A stretch of 64,000 nucleotides of DNA from Opitutales bacterium (lineage in GTDB: Bacteria > Verrucomicrobiota > Verrucomicrobiia > Opitutales > UBA2987): contig JAJFLU010000045.1 in the NCBI GenBank assembly GCA_021772515.1, positions 1-64,000 on the forward strand, written 5' to 3'. Made by a program: the position numbers and the translations under genes. Below the pieces are notes generated by a model, which searched no databases, was not told where the DNA came from, and worked only from the letters and a program-made list of their open reading frames with translations. Every line of letters starts with the position of its first letter. The first letter of the stretch is position 1. This document shows positions 34,907 through 43,631 of this stretch, in pieces.

Positions 34907-35830
34907 CTACCGCCGACGAAATCGGGAACGACGCCAGTGCAGTATAGCGGTGGGGAAATAACCCCATAATGCACCCACGACCAATCCACCGACATGGGCG
35001 GTATTGGCGATTGGCCCCACGAATCCCGAAAAACAGATTACCAGCCAAATCATCATCATCGTGATATTGGCCGGATCGATGTAGATCCGGTCCTCGGGCT
35101 GGAATTTCATTTTCACCCAGACATAGCCTAAAAGGCCGAAATTGACTCCCGACATGCCACCAAAATTAGGGCCAGAGGAGAAGTATTGGGCGAAGTTTGA
35201 TATACCTGCGATGCACAATATCAATCCAAAATAAAACCAATGCCCTTTGCGACCTTCGACCAATCCTCCTAGGTAGTGGAGCCAATACATGTTAAAAATG
35301 ATATGCAAAATCCCGAAATGTAAAAACATGGGTGTGAATAATCGCCATACTTGCCATCCGGCGATTTCACTTAACCCGGGCCACCTGATGGAATAGCCAT
35401 CATAAGAGTAGGTAGCAATGGAAAGAAATCCGGTCAAAGGATTGTTGGGATCATGTCCCAGCCGTGTAATTACACCCACTATTGCGCTGATAATGATGAG
35501 GGTCATTGTTACTCGCGGTGGCATGACGGATAGTTTGCGAAAACTAGTTCGCAGATCCTTATGCTTCCCGCGCCAGCGTTTTTCGTCCGTTTTTACTTTT
35601 TTCCTGATCCTGTGGGCTTTTTCCCCCGCGGCGTTGTATTTCGAGTTATCGGGTTCTTTTAAAAAAGCTTCCAATTCCTGGGAGGCAGCCTCGATTTGAT
35701 CCTCTTCCTCGATCCAAACTGCCCAGTGTTCATCAAAATCGTCGACCCGATTTTCAAAATCGTGGGCGAGGAGGTAATCCCCGAATTTTCGGGCATCCGC
35801 CTCTGTCTCAATTATGCCGATACGCCTCAT
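34907..35830 (-). CDS. Rhomboid-family intramembrane serine protease
   Basis: A 307-residue GlpG-like protein. A soluble N-terminal domain (1-85) precedes about six transmembrane helices. The catalytic serine is in GGMSGVNFGLLGYV and the His in ANTAHVGGLVVGALWG. The oxyanion-side HIIFNMYWLHYLG motif is present. Its ATG overlaps the stop of the TPR gene by four bases, so translation is coupled. Confidence 0.92.
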   Translation of the reverse strand: MRRIGIIETEADARKFGDYLLAHDFENRVDDFDEHWAVWIEEEDQIEAASQELEAFLKEPDNSKYNAAGEKAHRIRKKVKTDEKRWRGKHKDLRTSFRKLSVMPPRVTMTLIIISAIVGVITRLGHDPNNPLTGFLSIATYSYDGYSIRWPGLSEIAGWQVWRLFTPMFLHFGILHIIFNMYWLHYLGGLVEGRKGHWFYFGLILCIAGISNFAQYFSSGPNFGGMSGVNFGLLGYVWVKMKFQPEDRIYIDPANITMMMIWLVICFSGFVGPIANTAHVGGLVVGALWGYFPTAILHWRRSRFRRR

Positions 35831-36786
35831 TGCTGTATTTGATCCTGGGTTTTCTCCTGTTTTTGCGGGGCAAGGGCCAAGGCATCCAATTCCTCCAAAA
35901 GTTGGTCCCTGCTGAATAGGAGGGCGGGGTCGGTAACACTCTCGGCAATTGCTCTGGCTTCATCCGAACGGCCTAGCCGCGATAACACATTGGCCCGGTG
36001 GAGGCTTACGGCCTCTCTTTGCAATGAAGATATGGCGACATCCTGCAATTCCTCCCAAAGAGCCAGGGCCGTCTCCCAATCGGGATTTTTCAAATTGTAA
36101 AAGCATTCGGCGTAGCGCATTTTGAAGTCAGGATTGTCGGGGTCCAAACGAGCGGCGTCGGAAAAAGCCTGCAACATCTCGTTTTCCAAAACATCTCTGA
36201 AATAAACATCGTGGCTGATGAACTGTTCTTTGTAGGTGCTGAGTAATTCACCCATTTGATAGTGGTAGAGGGCGGTTTCGGGGCTGAGTAAGATTGCCTG
36301 GATGAAAAACCCGAGGGACTCCTCGAATTTCCCTGTTTCGGCTAAATAGTTACCTATCTGCTGTTTGACGACCGGGACGTCAGGGTCGATTTCATCTGCC
36401 TTGAGGAACATTTTGACGGCGTGTTCCTCCTGACCGATTTTGTTGAGAAATTTCCCGTAGAGCAGGTAGGGAGTGAGTTCGTCGGGTGACTCGGCGATGA
36501 GGGATTCGTATTCCTGAACGAGATTTCGAGCCCGGAAACGCAGATCCTCGACCTCGTATTCGCTCAATTTGAGCTTGATTGCATATCTGCGAAGGAGCGC
36601 CTCCTGTTTCTCAACAATGGCCATCAGCTTTTTCTCGGTGTAGGACAGTTTTTCGGGTTCCTCCGGCGCCGGTGGGGGCGAGTTTTCACCGACACTTGGC
36701 GGCGCGGGTTCCTGCTTTTCAACCGAGGGGGTTTTGGCTGCATCCGCTGTTGAAACAGGGCCGCCGATCAAGAATCCAATCAACAT
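35827..36786 (-). CDS. Exported TPR-repeat protein
   Basis: About 319 residues with a signal peptide (LIGFLIGGPVSTADA) and a Pro-rich linker. A helical region (YTEKKLMAIVEKQEALLRRYA) precedes tetratricopeptide repeats (about 110-290), for example LLYGKFLNKIGQEEHAVKMFLKADEIDPD and IGNYLAETGKFEESLGFFIQAILLSPE. The track ORF to 36978 reads through the FmdB gene; ATG 36786 gives a clean signal peptide. It may hold an envelope complex together with the rhomboid. Confidence 0.82.
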   Translation of the reverse strand: MLIGFLIGGPVSTADAAKTPSVEKQEPAPPSVGENSPPPAPEEPEKLSYTEKKLMAIVEKQEALLRRYAIKLKLSEYEVEDLRFRARNLVQEYESLIAESPDELTPYLLYGKFLNKIGQEEHAVKMFLKADEIDPDVPVVKQQIGNYLAETGKFEESLGFFIQAILLSPETALYHYQMGELLSTYKEQFISHDVYFRDVLENEMLQAFSDAARLDPDNPDFKMRYAECFYNLKNPDWETALALWEELQDVAISSLQREAVSLHRANVLSRLGRSDEARAIAESVTDPALLFSRDQLLEELDALALAPQKQEKTQDQIQQ

Positions 36787-36830
36787 CAATCCAGAGGTCG
36801 TTCTGGCAAAACCAGTTGTTGCTGCCGGTG

Positions 36831-37055
36831 TTAATTTAATCCGCAAGTCCCCCCGGGGATGCCACAGGTTGGGCAACCGGGCATGGCGTCCGCTGTTGCG
36901 CCGCCGCCGCTGACATTTGAGCCGGTGGCAAAGGTGGAAAACTGTTTTTCCAAGTTTGTGCTTTTGCATTGCGGACATTGTGGGAGAGTCGATTGCTGCA
37001 CGAGTTTTTCAAAGGTGTGCTGACAGTCCTCACATTTATATTCGTAGATCGGCAT
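36831..37055 (-). CDS. FmdB-type zinc ribbon protein
   Basis: A 74-residue protein starting MPIYEYKCEDCQHTFEKLVQ. Two CxxC pairs (CEDC, CPQC) form the zinc ribbon, and a third pair (CPTC) sits in the Gly-rich tail. It is called a regulatory protein in other species, but its function is unsettled. It is the first gene of the FmdB, TPR, rhomboid run. Confidence 0.93.
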   Translation of the reverse strand: MPIYEYKCEDCQHTFEKLVQQSTLPQCPQCKSTNLEKQFSTFATGSNVSGGGATADAMPGCPTCGIPGGTCGLN

Positions 37056-37288
37056 GACAGTAGTGGGGTTCCAAAAAATTTCTAAATTGAGATTAAGATT
37101 GAGAAATTATCAAATCATCCGTGGCAAGTTCAATACCATACGACAGATTTCTGGAAGAGAATTTGGGAGGGTGAACATTTTGCGTAGAGGGAGGGTGGGA
37201 GAGGGGTGACTTCCGTTCGACTGGATGGGGGTTGGAAAGTTGGCAAAATGCGTAAATAAATTTTTTTTGAATTTTTTTGCTGAAAGGC
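37056..37288. other. Divergent intergenic region between fmdB and lexA
   Basis: About 230 bases upstream of both genes, with AT-rich runs (ATTTTTTTTGAATTTTTTTGC). The fmdB promoter should be here. Short ORFs within it (37093-37326 minus) look spurious. Confidence 0.4.
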
Positions 37289-37317
37289 TTGACACTGAAC
37301 GATTGTTTAACTATACG
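37289..37317 (+). promoter_or_regulatory. lexA promoter (TTGACA, 17 bases, TATACG)
   Basis: A consensus -35 TTGACA (37289-37294) is separated by 17 bases from a -10-like TATACG (37312-37317), 11 bases before the lexA ATG. The short leader fits an autoregulated repressor gene. Confidence 0.65.
37297..37308. promoter_or_regulatory. Candidate LexA operator GAAC-GATT-GTTT
   Basis: GAACGATTGTTT lies between the -35 and -10 boxes. It is a GAAC-N4-GTTY dyad like the Gram-positive-type SOS box, and its position would allow LexA to block its own promoter. The match is by eye, with one half-site imperfect. Confidence 0.5.
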
Positions 37318-37327
37318 TTTGAGCATT

Positions 37328-37963
37328 ATGGATGAATTGACACTACGACAACAGGAAATTCTAGGTTATCTTCAGTTGCATATGCGGTCGTATAGCACCT
37401 GGCCGAGCTTTCGGGAAATTCAGGCACACTTCGGGTTTCGGAGCACGAACGCCGTCATGGGGCACCTGCGGGCGCTGGAGAAAAAGGGCTATATCAGCCG
37501 TGTGCCGGGGCAGGCTCGGACGTTTCGGATCACGATGGATTTTAACGAGGAAAATCAGCCCACCGATTCGGTGGAAGTGGTTGATATTCCCATTTACGGG
37601 ACCATCGCGGCCGGTTATCCTGACGGGGTTGAAACAGGAGGGGAAATCGGTCGTTTACAGATCGATGCGGAGACTGCGGGCATTCGCCGAGCGCGCCGTG
37701 CCTTCGCCCTGAAAGTGCGGGGGGACAGCATGATCGACGCCGGTATCTTCGATGGCGACATCGTCATTCTGGAACCACGTCCCCCCAATAACGAAGACAT
37801 AGTAGCCGCCCTTATCGATGGGGAGACGACCCTCAAGCGCTTCATTCAGAAACGCGGAAAAGCGCCCTTTCTGAAAGCGGAAAACAAAAGCTATCCGCAG
37901 CTACACCCAGTGGCGGAGTTGGTTATTCAGGGCATTGCCAAATCGGTTGTGCGCAATCTATAA
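37328..37963 (+). CDS. lexA: SOS repressor LexA
   Basis: A 211-residue protein. The N-terminal winged helix-turn-helix (LTLRQQEILGYLQLHM, then TWPSFREIQAHFGFRSTNAVMGHLRAL) is followed by the S24 self-cleaving domain. The scissile Ala95-Gly96 is in GTIAAGYPDG, with nucleophile Ser134 (VRGDSMIDAGI) and general base Lys170 (ETTLKRF). The track start at 37277 is inside the promoter; ATG 37328 gives the normal length. Confidence 0.95.
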   Translation: MDELTLRQQEILGYLQLHMRSYSTWPSFREIQAHFGFRSTNAVMGHLRALEKKGYISRVPGQARTFRITMDFNEENQPTDSVEVVDIPIYGTIAAGYPDGVETGGEIGRLQIDAETAGIRRARRAFALKVRGDSMIDAGIFDGDIVILEPRPPNNEDIVAALIDGETTLKRFIQKRGKAPFLKAENKSYPQLHPVAELVIQGIAKSVVRNL

Positions 37964-38026
37964 GGGAGGGGGGCGCAGCAGGGAAAAAGAGAGGAAGCTA
38001 AAACTGGCTTCCAGATCAGAGAAGCA

Positions 38027-38644
38027 TCACTGGATGGTTTTCAACAGGTCGTCTGGTGATAGAGTTACTGAGTATTCTCCTTCCGATTTTTCTTCTTTGG
38101 CAGACTCGGCATCCGATTCGTCGTTTTCCGCTTCCTGAAGCATACTTTGCAGGAAATCCCCGGCGTTCAAATCCACGGCTTCCTCTGAACCGGACATATC
38201 GAGGATTTGGGCGATTTCCTCATCTGTGGGCTCATCGGGATCATCACTAGCGGCGGCTGCTGAAGTAGCCGTAGCCGACTCGGTACCATAGAGGGCTTTG
38301 AAATTTTGGTAAGATTTGTATGCCTCGATGGCCAAATCTCCCGAGTCTTCCATGAGAAAAAATAAATTTTCCGATCGGTCGTTTTGATAGTTGAACATTT
38401 GCCCTTTGAGGACCGTTTTTTTGCCGGGCCCGGATAGTTCGTAAATCTCGACCCTGGCCAGCAATTCCTCATCGGCTTCGGTGTAGATACCGATCCGAGC
38501 CTTTTTTTTGCGGAAATTGAGGAATCGTTTAACAAAGGTTCCGGCCAAATCGGGCAATTCGTCATTCTCCAGATCCTGTCTGAGGCATTCCTCGAACTTT
38601 TCAATGAAATGCAGCGGGGATACTTTTACGGTGGCGTTAATCAT
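38027..38644 (-). CDS. Hypothetical acidic protein
   Basis: A 205-residue soluble protein not recognised. It has an N-terminal alpha/beta part (HFIEKFEECLRQDLENDELPD, ARIGIYTEADEELLARVEIYEL) and an acidic, Ser/Ala-rich tail from about 120 (DDPDEPTDEEIAQILDMSGS). No signal peptide or membrane segment. It converges with lexA. Confidence 0.7.
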   Translation of the reverse strand: MINATVKVSPLHFIEKFEECLRQDLENDELPDLAGTFVKRFLNFRKKKARIGIYTEADEELLARVEIYELSGPGKKTVLKGQMFNYQNDRSENLFFLMEDSGDLAIEAYKSYQNFKALYGTESATATSAAAASDDPDEPTDEEIAQILDMSGSEEAVDLNAGDFLQSMLQEAENDESDAESAKEEKSEGEYSVTLSPDDLLKTIQ

Positions 38645-38746
38645 CTCCCTATGAATTTCGGAAGATTTCCCCAGTTTTTAAGCGCTACCGTTCCGAAACT
38701 CTCGATAATCGTAAATATCCGATCGGTTATCAGGTCGGATTTGCTG

Positions 38747-39160
38747 CTAAAATACCGCTTTGTAAACGCGACCGTCGTTGGTTCTCGCTTCGCCGTGACC
38801 GCCACCCCAAAGCCAATTGTAATCGGCCACAACCTCCATCACCAGATGCGATTTTGGGTCCTCGAGGAGCGAATACACATTGCCTTGCCCATCGATGCTG
38901 ACGGACGGAAAAACACCCACCCGTGTCCCCCCGCGTCCGCCCAACCCGACACCCGTCGTGATGCGAAATCTCGCATGGCTCATTTTGGTGAATTTGCCCG
39001 TTAAAATTTCGCCATCCTCCAGGTAAATCCGGATCTCCCTTTTGCCCGTGTCCCAGAATCCCTCCGCTCTGGCCCCCGATTTAAATTCGACCAATTGCAT
39101 ATCCCTCATGCAGCCGGAAAGCAGGAGAAGGGCGGGTAGGAATATAAGGAATCGTTTCAT
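38747..39160 (-). CDS. Hypothetical lipoprotein
   Basis: A 137-residue protein with a lipoprotein signal (MKRFLIFLPALLLLSGC), the lipobox being LLSGC. The mature part is beta-rich (VEFKSGARAEGFWDT, REIRIYLEDGEILTGKF), with a Gly-rich turn. ATG 39160 is chosen over the upstream 39196, because the signal peptide starts there. The family was not recognised. Confidence 0.75.
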   Translation of the reverse strand: MKRFLIFLPALLLLSGCMRDMQLVEFKSGARAEGFWDTGKREIRIYLEDGEILTGKFTKMSHARFRITTGVGLGGRGGTRVGVFPSVSIDGQGNVYSLLEDPKSHLVMEVVADYNWLWGGGHGEARTNDGRVYKAVF

Positions 39161-39310
39161 GGTGTTGATAAATATTGTTGAGGTGACTTTGACCACGCCT
39201 ATAAACCGCAGCCTCTGGGCAATGGTTTCGATATTTCCGGTTTTAATAGCATTTTGTTGCCGTGGAGAGCAATATTTTTCCGTAATTTTACAAAGGTAAT
39301 TCCGCCAATG

Positions 39311-39340
39311 AAAGAAGGGGCCCGGTTAAAGGCCCCCTCT
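39311..39340 (-). terminator. Rho-independent-like terminator after the capsid gene
   Basis: On the minus strand GGGGCC-(8 bases)-GGCCCC forms a 6-base GC stem, followed by TTCTTTCATT. It lies about 40 bases after the capsid stop codon and would end the head-gene transcript. Confidence 0.55.
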
Positions 39341-39380
39341 GTTCATTATCTGGTTGCGACTGGAATTCCAGCGATCTCAA

Positions 39381-40355
39381 TCAGACGGCAGAGACGGTCA
39401 GTTTGCGAATTCCCAACGAGGAGGTGATCACTACATTGCTGTAATGCTCCACGGTGATGTCGGTGAATTTACTGTGATCCTCGACGAAGACCCGAAAGAG
39501 CCCGTCTTCGGCGGGGGTTACAAACCGCTTGATATTGGAGGGCTCATCCTTCATCTGCCCATCGAGCGCATAGTAAAGGAAGACCTGGTCGCCCAGAATC
39601 TTGCTTTTGGCGCTGGAGGAGGACTGGTAGCGGGCGCTCACAATTTTCACTCCGTCGATAAACAGCTTGCGGGCCAGTTCCTCTTGGGTGAGTCCTGCCA
39701 GGCGGAAAGCCCCGGCATTGTTTTGCGCATCATAGGCATCGGCCCGCAAGTCCCACGCGCCCTCTCCGTAGAGCGCTCGATTGGGGCGAATCCCGCTCGC
39801 GTTGGTTGCCAAAACGAGGGAATTTCGCACATCGGAATCGGGGTTAACGGTGCCATCCCAGACCTTGGCCAGATTGGTGTCCGCGTCGTCGAGAGCCGTG
39901 ATTGCCCGGCGCACCTCGTTGCGGAGGAGGCGCTGCAACAGAAGCTGCACATAGCGCTCCTGCCATTCGCTGCCGACCTCTTCATCGTGGTCCACCCGGA
40001 TGGTGAGACCCTTGTTCAAGGTCTTTTCGTTCACCGTTTCGCCCGTGTATTCGACCCTCTTGAAGGCCGAACCGATGGCCCGAAGGTCATCCGATTCGGA
40101 CAAAAAGGCTTCCGAGTTGACGGCCCTTCTAAACTCGAAACGCCGACCCACCATGACCGGCGGGGCGATGAAATCGAGCAGTTCGCGGAGTTTTTCAGGA
40201 TCCTGCCAACCCACCGTGAAGGTGGTCAGCGGTTCCGACAGGTGAGCGGCGTTGAAGCGGCTTTCATTGGCCGCGCAGACGATTCCCGGAGCTTGCAGAC
40301 CGTCATCGACAGCCAGCGGCATTGTGGGGAAGTTTTGATTGATAGTTGTTTTCAT
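39381..40355 (-). CDS. Phage major capsid protein (Mu-like head module)
   Basis: A 324-residue protein in the place of the major head subunit. Alternating alpha/beta content fits an HK97-type fold, but identification rests partly on position: it is last after terminase, portal, protease and decoration-like genes. Features include ITALDDADTNLAKVWDG, RPNRALYGEGAWDLRADAYD and a C-terminal strand region (ITVEHYSNVVITSSLGIRK). Length is close to Mu gpT (about 305). A GC-stem terminator follows. Confidence 0.75.
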   Translation of the reverse strand: MKTTINQNFPTMPLAVDDGLQAPGIVCAANESRFNAAHLSEPLTTFTVGWQDPEKLRELLDFIAPPVMVGRRFEFRRAVNSEAFLSESDDLRAIGSAFKRVEYTGETVNEKTLNKGLTIRVDHDEEVGSEWQERYVQLLLQRLLRNEVRRAITALDDADTNLAKVWDGTVNPDSDVRNSLVLATNASGIRPNRALYGEGAWDLRADAYDAQNNAGAFRLAGLTQEELARKLFIDGVKIVSARYQSSSSAKSKILGDQVFLYYALDGQMKDEPSNIKRFVTPAEDGLFRVFVEDHSKFTDITVEHYSNVVITSSLGIRKLTVSAV

Positions 40356-40424
40356 AAAACAGGTTCTCTTTTCTTGGTATTTTTTGTTGATATTAATGTG
40401 TTTTGTTGATGGCTCAGGCTCGTA

Positions 40425-41093
40425 TTAGAGAACCTTGACCAGAGAGGGTTCGGACAATGCCGACGCCAGGGCGCGAACATCGTCGGCGAGTTCCTCGGAT
40501 TTATCCCGCAGGGCCTGCACCTCGGTTTGGCTGTAGGTGGCGCCGATGGTCAGCCCGCCGATCTCGGCATTGGTATTGCCGAGGGTGGCGATAACCACCG
40601 TGCGGGTGGGGGCCTGCGGCTCGATCTCGATGACCTCGCCATCGGCACCGGCAGCCGTCAAGGCCCGCCCCACCAGGTAGTAGGTGCCCGCTGCGGCTGG
40701 TTCGTTCTGGACCTTTCCCGAAGCCGCCGTGAATACCGATTCGCCCACCGCGATGGCCTCGCTGGCAACCGCTTTTTGGGTATTGGCGGAAGGGCTCAGC
40801 AGGTTCACGTTGACGGAGTCTTCGATCGCCTCGGCCTCATCAGTAGCCAGCCCGAGCGGCCGGTCGCCCACGCCGCAGACGGCGATATGGTCGGCATCGC
40901 TGCCGATTTTCACCATCAGGAAGCGGGTGCTTTGGATGGCGTCGGCCTTTTTGCTCAGGCTGCCCTCATGGGTGCCCTCGGCCACGTTTGAGAAGCTCGG
41001 TAAAGAAGCCTCGTCAGATTTCAGTTTTGATAAAACCACCCATGCGGCCAGCGCCAGGGCGAGTATCGTGATTGTCAGTAGTATTGTCGTCAT
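40425..41093 (-). CDS. DUF2190-like capsid decoration protein with N-terminal membrane anchor
   Basis: A 222-residue protein. Residues 1-22 (TTILLTITILALALAAWVVL) are a clear transmembrane segment. The rest resembles phage decoration/DUF2190-type beta proteins (VCGVGDRPLGLATDEAEAIED, AVASEAIAVGESVFTAASGKV). The C-terminus has a coiled-coil-like heptad stretch (EVQALRDKSEELADDVRALA). A membrane anchor is not expected on a capsid-surface protein. Confidence 0.65.
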   Translation of the reverse strand: MTTILLTITILALALAAWVVLSKLKSDEASLPSFSNVAEGTHEGSLSKKADAIQSTRFLMVKIGSDADHIAVCGVGDRPLGLATDEAEAIEDSVNVNLLSPSANTQKAVASEAIAVGESVFTAASGKVQNEPAAAGTYYLVGRALTAAGADGEVIEIEPQAPTRTVVIATLGNTNAEIGGLTIGATYSQTEVQALRDKSEELADDVRALASALSEPSLVKVL

Positions 41094-41138
41094 TTTTATT
41101 TATATTTCTGATTTAGTGTTAATGGAAAATGTTGATGA

Positions 41139-42302
41139 TTACCGTGTCCGATCGGGGTTAGGTTCCGACAGACTCTCGAAAAGATCACGGCGGTCTTTTT
41201 TGGCGTTTGACCAAGCGGTCGTGAAATCCTCGCCGGTGCGGTCCATGCGGTCGTTGACCACCTCCAGGAAGCGTCGTTGGCCGCTCGTGCCGAAATGATT
41301 TCCGGCCAGCTCTGCGGTGCAGCTTCGGGTGTTGAGGAGGGGCCGGGCGTTGGCCAGGGTTTCCAGCGATTCGCTGAAGTTCTCGCGCAATTCGCTTTCC
41401 CAATTCGCCTTTTCGGAAGGGCGAATGCGGGCCTCCCTGATGGCCTCGTCGAGGATCATTTCGATTCGCGCTGTCCTCTCGTTGGCCAGCGAAACCTCGG
41501 TTTCGGCGAGAGCTTTTTCGGCCTCGCTCGCCAGTTGATGAGACCGGTCGGCCTCCTGCCGCAAGGTTTCGATTTCGTTGGCGGCGGGCGTGGCGGACTC
41601 ATTCCACAGGCGGCTATCTTCGAGCAGGGATTCCAGCGATTGCAGGATTTCCTCCTCCGATGCCTCGTTTTGCAGGCCCAGTTTGTCGGTAATTTTCTCG
41701 ATCATAATATTCTCTTTGTCTTGGTGGTTAACAGGTTGATTTTGGTTTTGATGTTGAGGATTGGCGGTGGGCCGCTGCGGGATTTCCGCAATCGGATCGC
41801 CGGGAATATTCGGGCGGTTGGTCAAACCCACCGAAAGCAGTTTGACCGGTTGGAAAACCCCATTGCCCACCGGCTTCATGGCCCAGCGGGGTGACAGGTA
41901 TTTGTAGAAAGCATTGTTCAGCACCTCCTCACCGGCATCGCTCCAGCGCGGCATCGCCCACAGACCATCCTCGCGCTCCTCAAGGGCGTGAATCCAGGCA
42001 TAGGCCCGCGTGTCCTGATGGCCCGGCTGACGGGCAAAGGCGGGGTCATCGGGGTGCCCGATATAGACCGGAATACCTCCAAATTTACGAGCAAGGCGGC
42101 CCCGCAGGGAGTTGAAATACCGAACCATTTCGCGGGCCGACGACTGCGTGAACCGCTGCCGCCCCTTCGCGTGGGGATGCGTTCCATAAGTCGCCAAACG
42201 CACCCACTCGCCCCCCTCTGCCGCTGCCGAAGTTTCGGTTGGCACGCCCATAGCCGAGACGGCTTCATGTTGTGTATTACTTGATATTGATAGTTTATTC
42301 AT
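41139..42302 (-). CDS. Mu gpI-like phage protease/scaffold protein
   Basis: About 387 residues. The N-terminal protease-like part reads RLATYGTHPHAKGRQRFTQ and VYIGHPDDPAFARQPGHQDT, as in Mu I-type head maturation proteases. A linker (NPQHQNQNQPVNHQDKENI) precedes a coiled-coil scaffold half (TLRQEADRSHQLASEAEKALAETEV). The internal MIEKITDKLG after the linker could be a second start producing free scaffold, as in Mu gpI/gpZ. The upstream residues to 42395 are repeat DNA; ATG 42302 is used. Confidence 0.82.
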   Translation of the reverse strand: MNKLSISSNTQHEAVSAMGVPTETSAAAEGGEWVRLATYGTHPHAKGRQRFTQSSAREMVRYFNSLRGRLARKFGGIPVYIGHPDDPAFARQPGHQDTRAYAWIHALEEREDGLWAMPRWSDAGEEVLNNAFYKYLSPRWAMKPVGNGVFQPVKLLSVGLTNRPNIPGDPIAEIPQRPTANPQHQNQNQPVNHQDKENIMIEKITDKLGLQNEASEEEILQSLESLLEDSRLWNESATPAANEIETLRQEADRSHQLASEAEKALAETEVSLANERTARIEMILDEAIREARIRPSEKANWESELRENFSESLETLANARPLLNTRSCTAELAGNHFGTSGQRRFLEVVNDRMDRTGEDFTTAWSNAKKDRRDLFESLSEPNPDRTR

Positions 42303-42378
42303 AGCATAAATATAGTTAAAATAATTCAAGAAAATCTTCCTCCTCCTCTTCCTCTCCGTCTTCCTCCCTCCGGTTAAC

Positions 42379-43596
42379 TCATTCCTCGTCCTCACCCTTT
42401 TGCAGGATATTTTCTCCCTTCGTTGGAATCGGAATCCCGAAGCGGTCGAACAGGTGATTGAGGGGCACCGGCGCGCCCATCTCCCATAGTTCCTTGTAGA
42501 TTTTCAGATCCTGCATGATGTCCTGCGGGCTGGTCGTTTTGACTTTTACGAACGCCTTGCCATGCTCCACGCCGAACAGATGCCGGAGGACAAAGCGGTC
42601 CACATTCTTGTTCAGCGTCTCCGAAATCATGAGGGCGTCGTGGTGTTCCAGCAGCGCCGTTTCGCTTTTTTGCACACTGGCTCCGACGCCCCCCGAACTT
42701 CCTGAGAGCGTGCTCAAATCCGCCCCCCGCCAAAGTGCGATGAGGGCCTTGTCCATCCGCTCGACCAGTTTGGGGTAGGGGAGTTCACCGCTCCCGCGCA
42801 GGTCGATGGCCTCGATCTCTGTCCCCCGGTTCATGAGAGCATTAAACTCCGACCCAAAATCCTCCACCGCCGCCTTGGCCTGATTCCATTCGGGCGTCCC
42901 CGGCAGCGCATCCGTAACTCCCTTGACTCCCGGCATTCCGTTGCGCTCCGAGTAAATCAGCCAATCCCGCAGAGGCAGGTTTTTATACATGTAGGCCACG
43001 CTGCAAGCCTCCATCAGCCCCTCCCCAACCGTCACCAGCCAGGAACCTTCCTGCAGGTCGATTCCCTCTGTCGAGTTGCTCGATGGTAAAAACCGCAGCC
43101 GCCCCATGCGGTTCTCGAAAAACCACAGCGGCGCAAATCGAAAAGTCGCCGTTAACCGCCGGTTGCTCCCCGGTTCCCACACGATTTCGTGGAGGGCATA
43201 CCGCTTCCCCACCGCATCCATCATCTGCTCGATCAGAAGTGAAAATCCACCCTGCTGGTTTTGGTCGATTGCGCTCGTCGCGGTCATTTGATTATAGAAA
43301 AATTCGAGAGCCTCCCGCTGCTCCTCCGCCTCGGGCGAATCATCCACCGTGAGCACCTCCCAATTGAGCCGCGCGACCGCCTTTTTACGCTTCGAGGCGA
43401 CGCCGCGTATCACGTCATCGCGACGCTCGATGGCCTCCCACGTCGGGCCCACCCGCCGGAAATTTCCCGCCTGAAATTCATCGAGTTGGCGACTGAGAGT
43501 TTCAGGAGTGAGGGCGCGAATGGGGCTGAAGCGGGCCAGCCTGTCCGTGCTGATTCTCTCCGTGGTTATGGTGTTTTTGGTTTTTAGTGCTTCCAT
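42379..43596 (-). CDS. DUF935-family phage portal protein (Mu gp29-like)
   Basis: A 405-residue portal-like protein. Family motifs include VGPTWEAIERRDDVIRGVASKRKKAV, QQGGFSLLIEQMMDAV, RYALHEIVWEPG and APLWFFENRMGRLRF. It should form the dodecameric DNA gate of the capsid. It is slightly shorter than Mu gp29 (about 512). It starts 36 bases after the terminase stop codon. Confidence 0.88.
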   Translation of the reverse strand: MEALKTKNTITTERISTDRLARFSPIRALTPETLSRQLDEFQAGNFRRVGPTWEAIERRDDVIRGVASKRKKAVARLNWEVLTVDDSPEAEEQREALEFFYNQMTATSAIDQNQQGGFSLLIEQMMDAVGKRYALHEIVWEPGSNRRLTATFRFAPLWFFENRMGRLRFLPSSNSTEGIDLQEGSWLVTVGEGLMEACSVAYMYKNLPLRDWLIYSERNGMPGVKGVTDALPGTPEWNQAKAAVEDFGSEFNALMNRGTEIEAIDLRGSGELPYPKLVERMDKALIALWRGADLSTLSGSSGGVGASVQKSETALLEHHDALMISETLNKNVDRFVLRHLFGVEHGKAFVKVKTTSPQDIMQDLKIYKELWEMGAPVPLNHLFDRFGIPIPTKGENILQKGEDEE

Positions 43597-43631
43597 GATG
43601 TTTTTTGTGGTGTTTGATGTTAGGTTAAAAG

